Source: Bacteroidales bacterium (lineage in GTDB: Bacteria > Bacteroidota > Bacteroidia > Bacteroidales > UBA1715). Taken from it: DNA of 37,101 bases. The translations under genes were made by a program, and so were the position numbers. Positions within the stretch are counted from its first letter, which is position 1. Every line of letters begins with the position of its first letter. This document shows, piece by piece, positions 16,650 to 25,483 of this stretch. The notes under the pieces were generated by a model that searched no databases, was not told the origin of the DNA, and saw nothing but the letters and a program-made list of their open reading frames with translations. The DNA is taken from contig JADKDL010000039.1 in assembly GCA_016714605.1 (NCBI GenBank), forward strand, positions 1 to 37,101, read 5' to 3'.

Positions 16650-17189
16650 TTAAAGATTGTATTTTGCTTTTACATCAATTTTTATTTTTGCTGCCGCAGC
16701 CTGCAATTTTTTGTCAATAACATTTGGTGCAATTTCTTCAAATTGTTTAAGCCATATATCTAATTCAGGGTCGGATTTGAAAATCGTATTGAATATACTA
16801 ATTACTTTACTCTCAACATCACCTATTAATATCTTTACAACATCTGGGTAATATTTTCCTTTATCATCTGCTTCATGAATACCATCAGGAAGAAGTTCAG
16901 CATAACCTTCTAAAAGAAACGTTGGATTCCTTTTATGCTTCAATACATAGCAATCAGATTTATCAATACCCATCATTAAAGCATTAAAATTATTTTCTGG
17001 CAAAGTATCAAACACAAAAAATAACCCTGGTTCGCTTATGGATGTTACAGATTTGAATATTAATGCGGTTTCATCAAACTGTAATATTGGATTAGCCAAT
17101 TTCAAGCACATTACATCCTTTCTTACGGCAAAAACAGGATTAACACTATTAAGTGAAGCCGGATTAGTGAAAACGATTATTCTTTTCAT
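16650..17189 (-). CDS. Unrecognised soluble protein of the signalling operon
   Basis: 179 residues. The first half alternates strands and helices ('MKRIIVFTNPASL', 'LFFVFDTLP', 'DCYVLKHKRNPTFLLEGY'), suggesting an alpha/beta domain. The second half is helical and ends with a basic 'KLQAAAAKIKIDVKAKYN'. No signal peptide, membrane segment or known family is seen. Two-base gaps to both neighbours place it firmly in the operon. It might be another degenerate receiver-like fold, but the key residues of that family are not visible. Confidence 0.6.
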   Translation of the reverse strand: MKRIIVFTNPASLNSVNPVFAVRKDVMCLKLANPILQFDETALIFKSVTSISEPGLFFVFDTLPENNFNALMMGIDKSDCYVLKHKRNPTFLLEGYAELLPDGIHEADDKGKYYPDVVKILIGDVESKVISIFNTIFKSDPELDIWLKQFEEIAPNVIDKKLQAAAAKIKIDVKAKYNL

Positions 17190-17191
17190 GA

Positions 17192-17764
17192 TTATTTTCT
17201 TGCAGCGTTTAACAAATAGTTGATTGAGTATTTACTTCTCGCATCAGTAAAAACGTTTAATACTGGCGATAGATTCACATAACAGACTTTATTAGAAGGT
17301 AATTTATGTGGTTTGCCTCTGCCAGAAGTTATGACCACTCGTATATTTTCAGGTGTTGACCAAAGAGCAAGTTTGGTATTTATTTCTTCCTTAGAATTAG
17401 GATACATTCTCTCTAAAATACTGTAGTGTATCAAAAGAAAATTACATTTCCCGATTTCGGCCTCTATAAATTCTTCTATATCTGAAATTATAGTTGGTGA
17501 AAAATTCTTTGCCCCCAAATTTATCTTATCAATTACTGGAACAATAACATTCGTAAGCTCAAATATATCTTTAATAGGGACATTAATATTCTTACTACTG
17601 TATGGTGTATTGGAAAACCTTTGTATCCTTTCGTCAATAACTACTACTTTCTTAATAGCTGATTCAAATAGTTTATGTTTAATCTGAAGAGTTATTTGTC
17701 CGTTAGGTAAAAAAGTATATTGGGCAAGCTCATCTTTATAGTTTGGTAGCTTTTTTTTGGGCAA
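17192..17764 (-). CDS. Degenerate receiver-like protein
   Basis: 190 residues. After about 30 residues comes 'KKVVVIDERIQRF', an acidic first strand as in receivers. Later come 'NFLLIHYSILERMY', where the phosphoacceptor aspartate position reads His, and 'IRVVITSGRGKPHKL', the Thr/Ser strand. The conserved lysine is not obvious. This looks like a receiver fold that cannot be phosphorylated normally, which could bind a ligand or partner instead. It overlaps the end of the kinase-like gene by 29 bases, indicating coupled translation. Confidence 0.5.
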   Translation of the reverse strand: MPKKKLPNYKDELAQYTFLPNGQITLQIKHKLFESAIKKVVVIDERIQRFSNTPYSSKNINVPIKDIFELTNVIVPVIDKINLGAKNFSPTIISDIEEFIEAEIGKCNFLLIHYSILERMYPNSKEEINTKLALWSTPENIRVVITSGRGKPHKLPSNKVCYVNLSPVLNVFTDARSKYSINYLLNAARK

Positions 17765-20284
17765 TGCTGGACAAGGATTCTAAATAATTAACATTTCCAG
17801 CAGAAACATCTTTTTTATTTTCCTCCCATGTATCATTATGATTAGAAAATGCAATATTGTACTTATTAGCTTGATTATAACTTGAATGGTAACTAGTGAA
17901 AACGTTGATATTTTCAACGGGCCCTTTAATTTCGTCAAACCACTTTTGCCAAATAAAATCTTCAAGTTCAATGAAAGAGTAGTTTTCGGTTATTTTATTC
18001 ATGATGAAATCCTTCATATCATTGATTTCAAGTTTCCTTACAGATATAGATGTTTTTCGGTCTTTCAATATTTGTTCTACAGTGTTACTTTTCTGATATA
18101 GAACAAATTGATGATTATAGACAACTCCATTCTCTAATTCCTGTTTAAACTTCTCTTCCGATTTTACCAATACACCATCATTAGCAATTGTGTTTAATTG
18201 CATGTCATCAATAGTAAAATCTCCCACAAGTAAAATTTCTGTCGGCTTGCTGATAAAGAAACGGTATCCTAAACAATCATTTTTGTTGATAGCTTTAAGT
18301 ATATTTAATTTCTCTTTAGAGTTAAATATTTTAGTGTTATAATCAACTTCATATTCGTTTTCTTCAATAGTAGTTATATCAAGCTTACGCAAATATGCTG
18401 CTGACGCTTCCATTTCTAATAAACCTAGTGAGGAATTTCGTAATTTATTGTCTTGTAATACACTAAAATTTAGTTTTACGTTTTGAGAGTAAACTAACCA
18501 ATCAATCTCTTTGATGGGAGTTACTAAATTAATTTTGTTAGTTTCTGAATATTTATTATGGTCTTCAATAAAAGACGGTGCAACTCTTTTTCCTTTTCGG
18601 TTTTAAACGATTTGTATTTTATCGTTTCAGTACCTACCTCACATATTTTTATATCATCAAAAATCTCTATCTCATAAAATTGGTGTTCACTTTCTTTCAA
18701 ACCTTTGGGCAAAGTGTTTTTTTGAATATCATTGAAATTAATATTAAACACCGTAATACCATCTTTGTTCTGATTATGCTTTGCAGTATTTCTAATTACA
18801 TTTTCAACAATATTATAAAATGCCTGGCATCCCAATAAGTCATTTGGCAGTGCTACAGGAAAATCTGTTGCACCCTCAGTTTCATCAGTTATATGAATAT
18901 CATTTTTTGAAAATATTATTTTGTATTTAAAATCAGAAAGCCCAGATATATAATCTAAAACCAATCGAACTCTATCTAACTCTTTAAACAACTCTTTATA
19001 AGCATTTTTATTAGTGTGCATAACAGGAGTGCCAAATGTAACATCACTTAAATAATCCATTCTGCATTTTACATAATGGTTGTAAATAGCTAACTGATGT
19101 ATGATTTGATTTTCTTCTTCATTCGGAAGAGGGGTTGTTTGATAGGCTTTACACTTTACTATTTTGTTTTCAGGTTTACTCAAACGTTCCCCATCTGTAA
19201 GATTGTTTAAAACATGGCTCCCTATATTATGGCTCATATTTCTTGCCATTACCTGTGAGATAGCAGCCCTTGTTGCATGTTGCTTTATCTCTTGTATTTG
19301 ATAAAAATTAATGAGCCGTGAAGATAGAGAGTCGGTAAGGCGGCTAAAGTAGTTAATAATTGTTCTGCACAGGGGACAATTAATATCATCAGCAATACCT
19401 TTTTTTAGAAGAATAAACATGCCACCTAATCCAACATCTCTATCTCTATCTTCGGTATTATTTGAAAAAATGTAAAGCAATGAAGTTTGGGAGTCCAAGT
19501 AAAGAAAATGCTCTATGGCAGGCTTATATAAGTCCATGGCAAGTTGTGTGAAATCAGTACTTAATTTTTCATTACTATTAACGTTACTTAATTTCAAACT
19601 TGGAATGGGTGGGTAGTCGGTCTTTCTTTTGGCTTTTACAGAAAGAGTATAAACAGTTGCATTTTTCTGAAACTCTATATTTGTTAAATCCTTTTTTAAT
19701 TTTTTAAATAAATTTAATGGAATGATATACTGAATTGTCTTTTCTTCTTCAGAATATACGACTTTGATATCTTCTTCAATATTTCCTGAGTCAACAATCT
19801 CTTCTGTTCTTATAATAACCTTTATCCGTCCGTTTTTTTCTTTTTCATCTTTATTGTTGTTATTTAATATATCTATTATTTTGGCTGAAAATCTTACAGG
19901 CTTAGGTTTTCTATTATTGACTAACTTCTCATGTATCCAATTTTCATGAATATTAAAAATTTCATTAAGTAATTTCTCCTCTATTTTTGATAAAACTTCA
20001 TAATTATCTATTGGCTCTGACCTCCAATTTTCAAAGTCCTTTAATAAGTGAAAGCCAGGAACTATAGCTTTAATAGCAGGAATATTGGCTAGAGCTTCGT
20101 GTCCAAATTTGGTTTGATAATTTGGACCATGGAGAAGAACTTTTAAAAAATCATCAATAATTTCCGAAGCTGAATTTAAAATTTGTGTTGAAAAAGGTAA
20201 ATAGTGGTATTGGCACAAGCTTTTTAAGCTCGTAATTATAAGTTCTTTCTCGTTATCAATATTAATATCTGTCTCGTTTGTCAT
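17736..20284 (-). CDS. Soluble histidine kinase-like ATPase, with one frameshift
   Basis: About 850 residues when repaired. The N-terminal 320 residues are unrecognised and include 'NCPLCRTIINYF'. Then comes a dimerisation/H-box-like helix ('ATRAAISQVMARNMSHNIGS', His near residue 352) and a GHKL ATPase domain with N box 'FYNIVENVIRNTAKHN' (about 490-503). One base is missing near 18570-18590, in or near the GAAAAAG or CTTTTATT runs. The old frame stops at 18524, while the next frame continues through 'RNSSLGLLEMEASAAYLRKL' (the glycine-rich lid) to 17736. I prefer ATG 20284 over 20317 because the latter overlaps the PLP gene by 56 bases. No membrane segment is present, so it senses something in the cytoplasm or from a partner. 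Confidence 0.7.
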
Positions 20285-21275
20285 AGCCAATAGTGAAAAA
20301 AGTTTTGTTGCTTTCAAACTGCGACATCAGGTAAGCTAAGCTTACTCCATAAATAGAACTAACTCCCAAATTAGAAATCTCGGTATCATTTGCAAAATAC
20401 TGTTTTACTTCGTCCGTATTTATAGTATCAGTATCAAATATTTTATCGGCTAACCCTTTTACATTTTCAACATGCCTAAATAAAATTGGTGACCGACCAT
20501 ATAAACCAAAAATAACCTGATTGCCATTTACGTTAGGGTGGTAAGTATATAACCTAGTTTCTTCCGACTTCTTTCTAAAATACTTAAATATCGCTTCTGT
20601 TGTTGTGCCATTGCCTGTGCCTATGACAGCATAATCAGGGGTGCCGAATTGCTGATAATACTCCGAAGCAATTCTTGAAAAAACATGGACTGTAAAATTA
20701 GAGGTTTCTTCACTATGATTAGCAGCAAAATATTGTCCTGTTTGTATTAGTTCTCTCAATTTTAAAACGCAACTATCAATATAGCCTTCAACTTTAATAA
20801 GTTTTGCACCTGCATCAGAAATTGGTTTAACTCTTGATTCTGGCAACATAGAAGGAACAATCATTGTTAATGCATAACCGAGTTCTTTACAAGCCAAAGC
20901 CAATGAAATGCCAGCACTACCAGATGTTATTTCTATTATTTCAGTTTTGTCGGGGTTTATAATCCCAAATGCTTCTGCAATAAAAAGGTAAGGTATCCAA
21001 TAACGGGAATAGTGATTGTTGCCCATGCTATTAGCATATTCCATTTTTATTCTAAGTAAATTGTTGTTTGGTAGATGAACACAATAACAACCTGTGCCTT
21101 CAATAACTGTGTAAAGTCTTGTATACAATTCAACCCTATGCGGTAGCATGGAAACATCAAAATCAAAAATCTCCCTTATTGGTCTATCCGAAAGCAAGAA
21201 CATTTTAATATCATTTCTTGTTTGTAACGCCTTTGATACGCTTCTAAATTTGCTATTTGTCCTTATTACAGGCAT
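20262..21275 (-). CDS. PLP fold-type II protein lacking the usual catalytic lysine
   Basis: A 337-residue relative of cysteine synthase and threonine synthase enzymes, which bind pyridoxal phosphate. The substrate loop reads 'EITSGSAGISLALACKEL' (family SSGNxG) and the phosphate cup reads 'GTGNGTTTEAIF' (family GTGGT). Where family members have NPxGSxKDR with the Schiff-base lysine, this protein has 'YANSMGNNHYSRYW', with Tyr or His at the lysine position. It may therefore bind a PLP-like or amino-acid ligand without normal chemistry, or use another lysine. It overlaps the SDR gene by 10 bases and the kinase-like gene by about 23. Confidence 0.75.
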   Translation of the reverse strand: MPVIRTNSKFRSVSKALQTRNDIKMFLLSDRPIREIFDFDVSMLPHRVELYTRLYTVIEGTGCYCVHLPNNNLLRIKMEYANSMGNNHYSRYWIPYLFIAEAFGIINPDKTEIIEITSGSAGISLALACKELGYALTMIVPSMLPESRVKPISDAGAKLIKVEGYIDSCVLKLRELIQTGQYFAANHSEETSNFTVHVFSRIASEYYQQFGTPDYAVIGTGNGTTTEAIFKYFRKKSEETRLYTYHPNVNGNQVIFGLYGRSPILFRHVENVKGLADKIFDTDTINTDEVKQYFANDTEISNLGVSSIYGVSLAYLMSQFESNKTFFTIGYDKRDRY

Positions 21276-22042
21276 GTTGAATATCCTCCATCAATTTTAA
21301 TATTACTTCCGGTTATAAAGGCTGCTTTATCAGAGCAAAGAAAAGTTACACTATCTGCTATTTCAGTAGGTTCGGCAAATCTTCTTAATGGTATTCTTGT
21401 GACTGTATCATTTATTAATTGCTCTCTTGTAATACCAGTTTGCTTTGATACAATATCTATTATTTCGTCTAATTCTTTTGTGTTGGTTGGACCAGGCAAA
21501 ACATTATTAACTGTGATATTGAATTTACCCAATTCTATAGAAAGTGCTTTTGCCCAATTAGATGTTGCACTTTTTACTACAGACAAGCTAAATCCAGGGA
21601 TTGGTTCAAGTATAGTTGTACCTAAGATATTTACAATTCGCCCCCAATTAGCTTTTTTCATTTTAGAGCCAAAGAACTTTGAAAGTTCGCTAAAACTTAA
21701 AAGGTATTTATTGAAAACAGACTGAAAATCTTGTATCTCACACTCTAAAATATTTTGTGGCATAGGGCCACCAACATTATTAATTAACATAAACTCTGTT
21801 GCTTGCCAATTTTCAACAGCAGCCAAGCTTGGCTTTATACTCTCCGGTTGATTAAAATCTAATTGAATGAAGAAATGATTATTGGAATTTAGTTTGTCTA
21901 ATTCTGATTTAACTATTTCAAGTTTTCTTAAGTCTCTTGCAATTAGAGTAATAGCATAGCCTTCTTTACAAAGGCTAAGGGCAATTGCTTTTCCAATTCC
22001 ATCAGTACTCCCACATACTATAGCTCTCTTAATGGCTTTCAT
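21266..22042 (-). CDS. Short-chain dehydrogenase/reductase with altered active site
   Basis: 258 residues with a Rossmann start 'AIVCGSTDGIGKAIALSLC', 'LINNVGGP' in place of NNAG, and a FabG-like end 'AAFITGSNIKIDGGYS'. SDR enzymes reduce or oxidise carbonyls with NAD(P)H using a Ser-Tyr-Lys set. Here the lysine is present ('LSVVKSAT') but the position four before it is Leu instead of Tyr, and the serine strand reads 'IVNILGTTI'. Some FabG-like subgroups share this change, so activity is uncertain. It begins 10 bases after the binding-protein stop and overlaps the PLP gene, so it belongs to the same operon. Confidence 0.85.
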   Translation of the reverse strand: MKAIKRAIVCGSTDGIGKAIALSLCKEGYAITLIARDLRKLEIVKSELDKLNSNNHFFIQLDFNQPESIKPSLAAVENWQATEFMLINNVGGPMPQNILECEIQDFQSVFNKYLLSFSELSKFFGSKMKKANWGRIVNILGTTILEPIPGFSLSVVKSATSNWAKALSIELGKFNITVNNVLPGPTNTKELDEIIDIVSKQTGITREQLINDTVTRIPLRRFAEPTEIADSVTFLCSDKAAFITGSNIKIDGGYSTCL

Positions 22043-22052
22043 TACTTAATGC

Positions 22053-23186
22053 TTATTTTATATCTACTGCTTTGCCATTTTGTACAATCTTGAAAACAGT
22101 TTTCATATTGATGTCTCCGTTTTCAAAACTGAAATTACCAAGAGCTCCGTTATAATTTTTTAAATTGCGGATGTAATCAGCAACCTTCTGTGGGTCATTC
22201 CCTTCTTTTTTAATAGAGTTGTAAATAAGCATTACAGCATCATAGCCTACTGCAACTGCAACAGAGGCATCAGCATTAAATTTTTGCTTGTATAACTTAC
22301 CAAAATTCATAGCAGTAGAAGAAGTAGAATCATTGGGATTGTAATATGCCACTGGAACCATAACACCTTCGGCTGCTTCTTTGGCAATATTTATACAATC
22401 GGGTTCTAAGAAGCTGATATTGCTTATTACTTTACAAGAAAATTTACTGTCTCTTAATTGCTTCATAAAGTTGCCCATCTCTTTTTGATTACCTGCTAAG
22501 TATATCATGTCAGGGTTATGCGCCTTTATTTTCAAAATAATAGTTTTAAAATCAACATCTCCAAAGTTGTATATTTCGGAAGCCAATAAATTGCCGCCCA
22601 GTTGTTTGTAACGCATTTCAAAAGCGTCTTTTAGCCCAATACCATACTCATTGTTCACATAAACTATTGTAGCTTTAGATGCCTTTAAATTATTGTAAGC
22701 ATATTCGGCAGATTTTAATGATTCATCTAAACTTGAAGGATAATTTCTTGCAAAGGATGTGCTTATACCTGACAGTTTAGGGCTTGATGCGCCTGGAGAA
22801 AGTATAAAAGCTTTATTGGATTCAATAACGGGAATCATTGCTAAAGTGGTTGTGCTGCTAATATCTCCAATAAAGTAGCTTATTTTATCTACATTTATCA
22901 TTTGCATAATAGCATTAACTGCTGTTTTTGCTTCTGCTTTGGTATCAATAAACTTTAATTCTGCTTTAGCGCTATCTGCTTTATTTATTTCCTCTACGGC
23001 TAACTCCATACCCTGTTTCATTGGTTCAGAATAACTTGCAAGTTCACCAGTCAAAGGGAGAACGACACCAATATTAACTTTAGTTGATTTATCTCCACTG
23101 CTGCTATTGTTGCAGGAACTAAGCATAATAATACTTAGTAGTGAAAGGGTGGTTGCATAAATTAAATTCTTTTTCATTGTTGCCAT
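22053..23186 (-). CDS. Liv-type ABC transporter substrate-binding lipoprotein
   Basis: 377 residues. 'LSIIMLSSCNNSSSG' is a lipobox (Cys about residue 25) following a membrane signal. The mature part is a type I periplasmic binding protein of the branched-chain amino acid/amide family: 'VNIGVVLPLTGELASYSEPM', 'ISSTTTLAMIPVIESNKAFI', 'AVAVGYDAVMLIYNSI'. It captures a small solute outside the inner membrane for the two permeases encoded upstream. The start may be the ATG of residue 4 (MKKN), which gives a more typical signal. The ligand cannot be read from the sequence, and the family also takes amides, urea and aromatics. Confidence 0.85.
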   Translation of the reverse strand: MATMKKNLIYATTLSLLSIIMLSSCNNSSSGDKSTKVNIGVVLPLTGELASYSEPMKQGMELAVEEINKADSAKAELKFIDTKAEAKTAVNAIMQMINVDKISYFIGDISSTTTLAMIPVIESNKAFILSPGASSPKLSGISTSFARNYPSSLDESLKSAEYAYNNLKASKATIVYVNNEYGIGLKDAFEMRYKQLGGNLLASEIYNFGDVDFKTIILKIKAHNPDMIYLAGNQKEMGNFMKQLRDSKFSCKVISNISFLEPDCINIAKEAAEGVMVPVAYYNPNDSTSSTAMNFGKLYKQKFNADASVAVAVGYDAVMLIYNSIKKEGNDPQKVADYIRNLKNYNGALGNFSFENGDINMKTVFKIVQNGKAVDIK

Positions 23187-23190
23187 ATTT

Positions 23191-23901
23191 TTAATTGTAT
23201 AAATGTTTGTTTAAAAAATTTTCTTTAAGAAATTCTGTTTTCTGGAAGCTATTGTAGATTTTACCATCTTTAATTACCGCAATTTTGTCTGCCAGTTCAA
23301 AGGCAACCTGATAATTATGCTCCACTAAAATCATGGTTTTATTTTCTTGTTCTTTCATTTTATTTAAAAAATCAACAGCATCCTTTACAGCTTCAGGGGC
23401 AAGACCGGCTGTTGGTTCGTCAAGTAACCAACATTGTGTTTTTTGCGAAAGCAACATAGCAAACGAAAGCATCTGTCTTTGTCCGCCAGAAAGGTTTCCG
23501 CCTCTTTTATCCATACAGCTTGCCAATGCTGGGAAAAAGGAAATACAATTTTCTTTTATATGTGCTGATTCACTTTTACTTTTCCCTTTTAAAGTAAATT
23601 CAAAATGTTCACTTACTTTCATTGTAGGAAACACCATGCCGCCCTGCACAAACCAAGATAAGCCAAGCTGTTTTAAATCCCATGTATTTTTGTTATTCAA
23701 CTCCACACCTGCAAAGAAAACATTCCCAGCATTATCCGTAATAATCCTTGCAATAGTTTTGAGCAAAGTGCTTTTTCCAGACCCATTTTGCCCAATTATA
23801 CCTAACACCTCACCTTTGCCTACTGAAAGAGAAATGTCTTGCAAAACATCCTTGCCGTTATAACCAGAGCTAAGATTTTGTATTTCAAGCAATTCACTCA
23901 T
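23191..23901 (-). CDS. Liv-type ABC transporter ATPase (LivF-like)
   Basis: 236 residues with Walker A 'GQNGSGKST', signature 'LSGGQRQM', Walker B 'CWLLDEPTAGL' and switch histidine 'ILVEHN'. The order and length fit LivF, one of the two ATPases that drive branched-chain amino acid-type importers at the inner face of the membrane. It overlaps the LivG-like gene by 4 bases (ATGA) and ends 4 bases before the binding-protein gene. All ATPase motifs are intact. Confidence 0.85.
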   Translation of the reverse strand: MSELLEIQNLSSGYNGKDVLQDISLSVGKGEVLGIIGQNGSGKSTLLKTIARIITDNAGNVFFAGVELNNKNTWDLKQLGLSWFVQGGMVFPTMKVSEHFEFTLKGKSKSESAHIKENCISFFPALASCMDKRGGNLSGGQRQMLSFAMLLSQKTQCWLLDEPTAGLAPEAVKDAVDFLNKMKEQENKTMILVEHNYQVAFELADKIAVIKDGKIYNSFQKTEFLKENFLNKHLYN

Positions 23902-24617
23902 ACATTTACAATGCTATTTATAGTTTTTATTATTCCATCTTTCATTTCAATGTGACTATCTGCAATTGCCAATGCTTTAGTAATGTTATGCTCTATTATT
24001 AAAAGTGTAATGCCCTCACTTTGCATCTGCAAAACCATATTGCTAAAACGATCTATGGTTTGTGGATTTAATCCAGCAAATGGTTCATCCAATAGAGCCA
24101 ATAATGTACCGTTCATGGCTATCATACAAAAAGAAATAAGTTTTTGTTGCCCGTAAGAAAGTTCTCCGGCTATTTTGTTGCTCAAATCTTGCAAACCAAA
24201 TTTTGTAAGCAAGTTAATGGCTTTTTGTTTCAGCGTTTCATCTTCTTGCCTTGCTATTTTCGATTTTAAAATGAGATTGAGAAAACTGTTTCCAATGTTG
24301 TTTTGAGCTGCTGAAACTAAATTTTCCCACACCAATAAATTCTTAAACAATCGTGGCTGTTGATACAAACGAATAATTCCTAATTGAGAAATCTGCAAAG
24401 CAGATTTTGTTTCAATGTTGTTTCCATTGAAAATGATTTTTCCTTTTGTTGATTTTTCTAAACCAGTAATGAGGTTGAATACTGTAGTTTTCCCTGCTCC
24501 ATTCTCTCCTGTTATTAATACAATACTTTGCTTCTTTATTTTAAATGAAACATCTTTTACTGGTGTAATACCATCAAAAGATTTGTTTAGATTTTCTATA
24601 TTTAAAATACAGCTCAT
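23898..24617 (-). CDS. Liv-type ABC transporter ATPase (LivG-like)
   Basis: 239 residues with Walker A 'GENGAGKTT', signature 'LSYGQQKL', Walker B 'LALLDEPFAGL' and 'LIIEHN'. The signature with Y in place of the second G is typical of LivG. It pairs with the LivF-like ATPase. It overlaps the permease gene upstream and the LivF-like gene downstream by 4 bases each, so the importer genes are strictly co-translated. Confidence 0.85.
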   Translation of the reverse strand: MSCILNIENLNKSFDGITPVKDVSFKIKKQSIVLITGENGAGKTTVFNLITGLEKSTKGKIIFNGNNIETKSALQISQLGIIRLYQQPRLFKNLLVWENLVSAAQNNIGNSFLNLILKSKIARQEDETLKQKAINLLTKFGLQDLSNKIAGELSYGQQKLISFCMIAMNGTLLALLDEPFAGLNPQTIDRFSNMVLQMQSEGITLLIIEHNITKALAIADSHIEMKDGIIKTINSIVNV

Positions 24618-25483
24618 TGAATTAAGTATTTTCCAAAAATACCTTTGGGTTTGAAACGGACAATCAGGACTAACAATACACCAAATATTATCATTCTTAT
24701 GTTTGCTGCAATATTATCAGGCATTTGAATAAACTCTAAAAGCTTAGGGAGTAGAATGTAAATAAGGGCTCCAGTAATGGGCCCAATTATCCTTCCTGCT
24801 CCACCAATTAAAACGATGCTTAAAATCAGAATGGATTCATCTAAGTTGAATGAAGTGGGGTCTATATAAGCGGAGTAGGTAGCGTACAGACTACCTGCAA
24901 TACCTGCAATGATTGCTGAAAGAATGATGCTGATACGTTTATAATAATTGGGATTTTTACCCAAACTCAAAACAGCGATTTGGTCATCCCTTGTAGCTTT
25001 TATCATTCGGCTGATTGGGGTTTTTAAAAACCAACCATAAAATAGAAGTACAACTAAAACCCAAAATCCACCGAAGACAGCAAAGCTGCTAGGTGTATTT
25101 ATTTCAAAGCCAAATATTGCAGGATGGGAAATCTTTCTAATGCCATCAGCCCCACCAGTTATAGATGTCCAATTGAAAACTATTGAAAAGAAAATGACTT
25201 GTAGAGCCAATGTTGCCAAACTGAAATACAACTCTCTTACTTTGCCAGCAATGAAACTGAAAAGTAAAGCAACTAACACACAAGTAAGGATTGCCACAGG
25301 CAAAGCTAACCAATAAGAGAACCCAAATTTTGTTATGAAAATTGCCGTAACGTAGGCACCCATACCGTAAAAAACTGCTTGTGCAAAACTCAACAAACCT
25401 GACATGCCCACTTTCTGATTAGCACTTAGTGCAAGCAGGGTGTAGATTTCAAGCATTACCAATATGTAAAGTAAATAATTCAT
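24614..25483 (-). CDS. Liv-type ABC transporter permease (LivM-like)
   Basis: A 289-residue integral membrane protein with about eight to nine hydrophobic segments. It carries family landmarks 'LLALSANQKVGMSGLLSFAQ', 'IRKISHPAIFGFEI', and 'ILSIVLIGGAGRIIGPITGA' (the EAA-type loop that docks on the ATPases). It forms the inner-membrane channel with the LivH-like protein. It overlaps both neighbours by 4 bases. No defects are seen. Confidence 0.85.
   Translation of the reverse strand: MNYLLYILVMLEIYTLLALSANQKVGMSGLLSFAQAVFYGMGAYVTAIFITKFGFSYWLALPVAILTCVLVALLFSFIAGKVRELYFSLATLALQVIFFSIVFNWTSITGGADGIRKISHPAIFGFEINTPSSFAVFGGFWVLVVLLFYGWFLKTPISRMIKATRDDQIAVLSLGKNPNYYKRISIILSAIIAGIAGSLYATYSAYIDPTSFNLDESILILSIVLIGGAGRIIGPITGALIYILLPKLLEFIQMPDNIAANIRMIIFGVLLVLIVRFKPKGIFGKYLIQ

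Noticed and set aside
18524..18640. Programmed -1 frameshift in the kinase-like gene
   Set aside because: The shift has the right direction, but no standard X XXY YYZ slippery heptamer in the correct frame and no clear downstream stem are seen where both frames are open. A missing base is simpler.
20284..20317. Upstream ATG 20317 as start of the kinase-like protein
   Set aside because: It would overlap the PLP gene by 56 bases, while ATG 20284 gives an overlap of about 23, more like the other joints in this operon. Neither has a clear ribosome-binding site, so this is a preference only.
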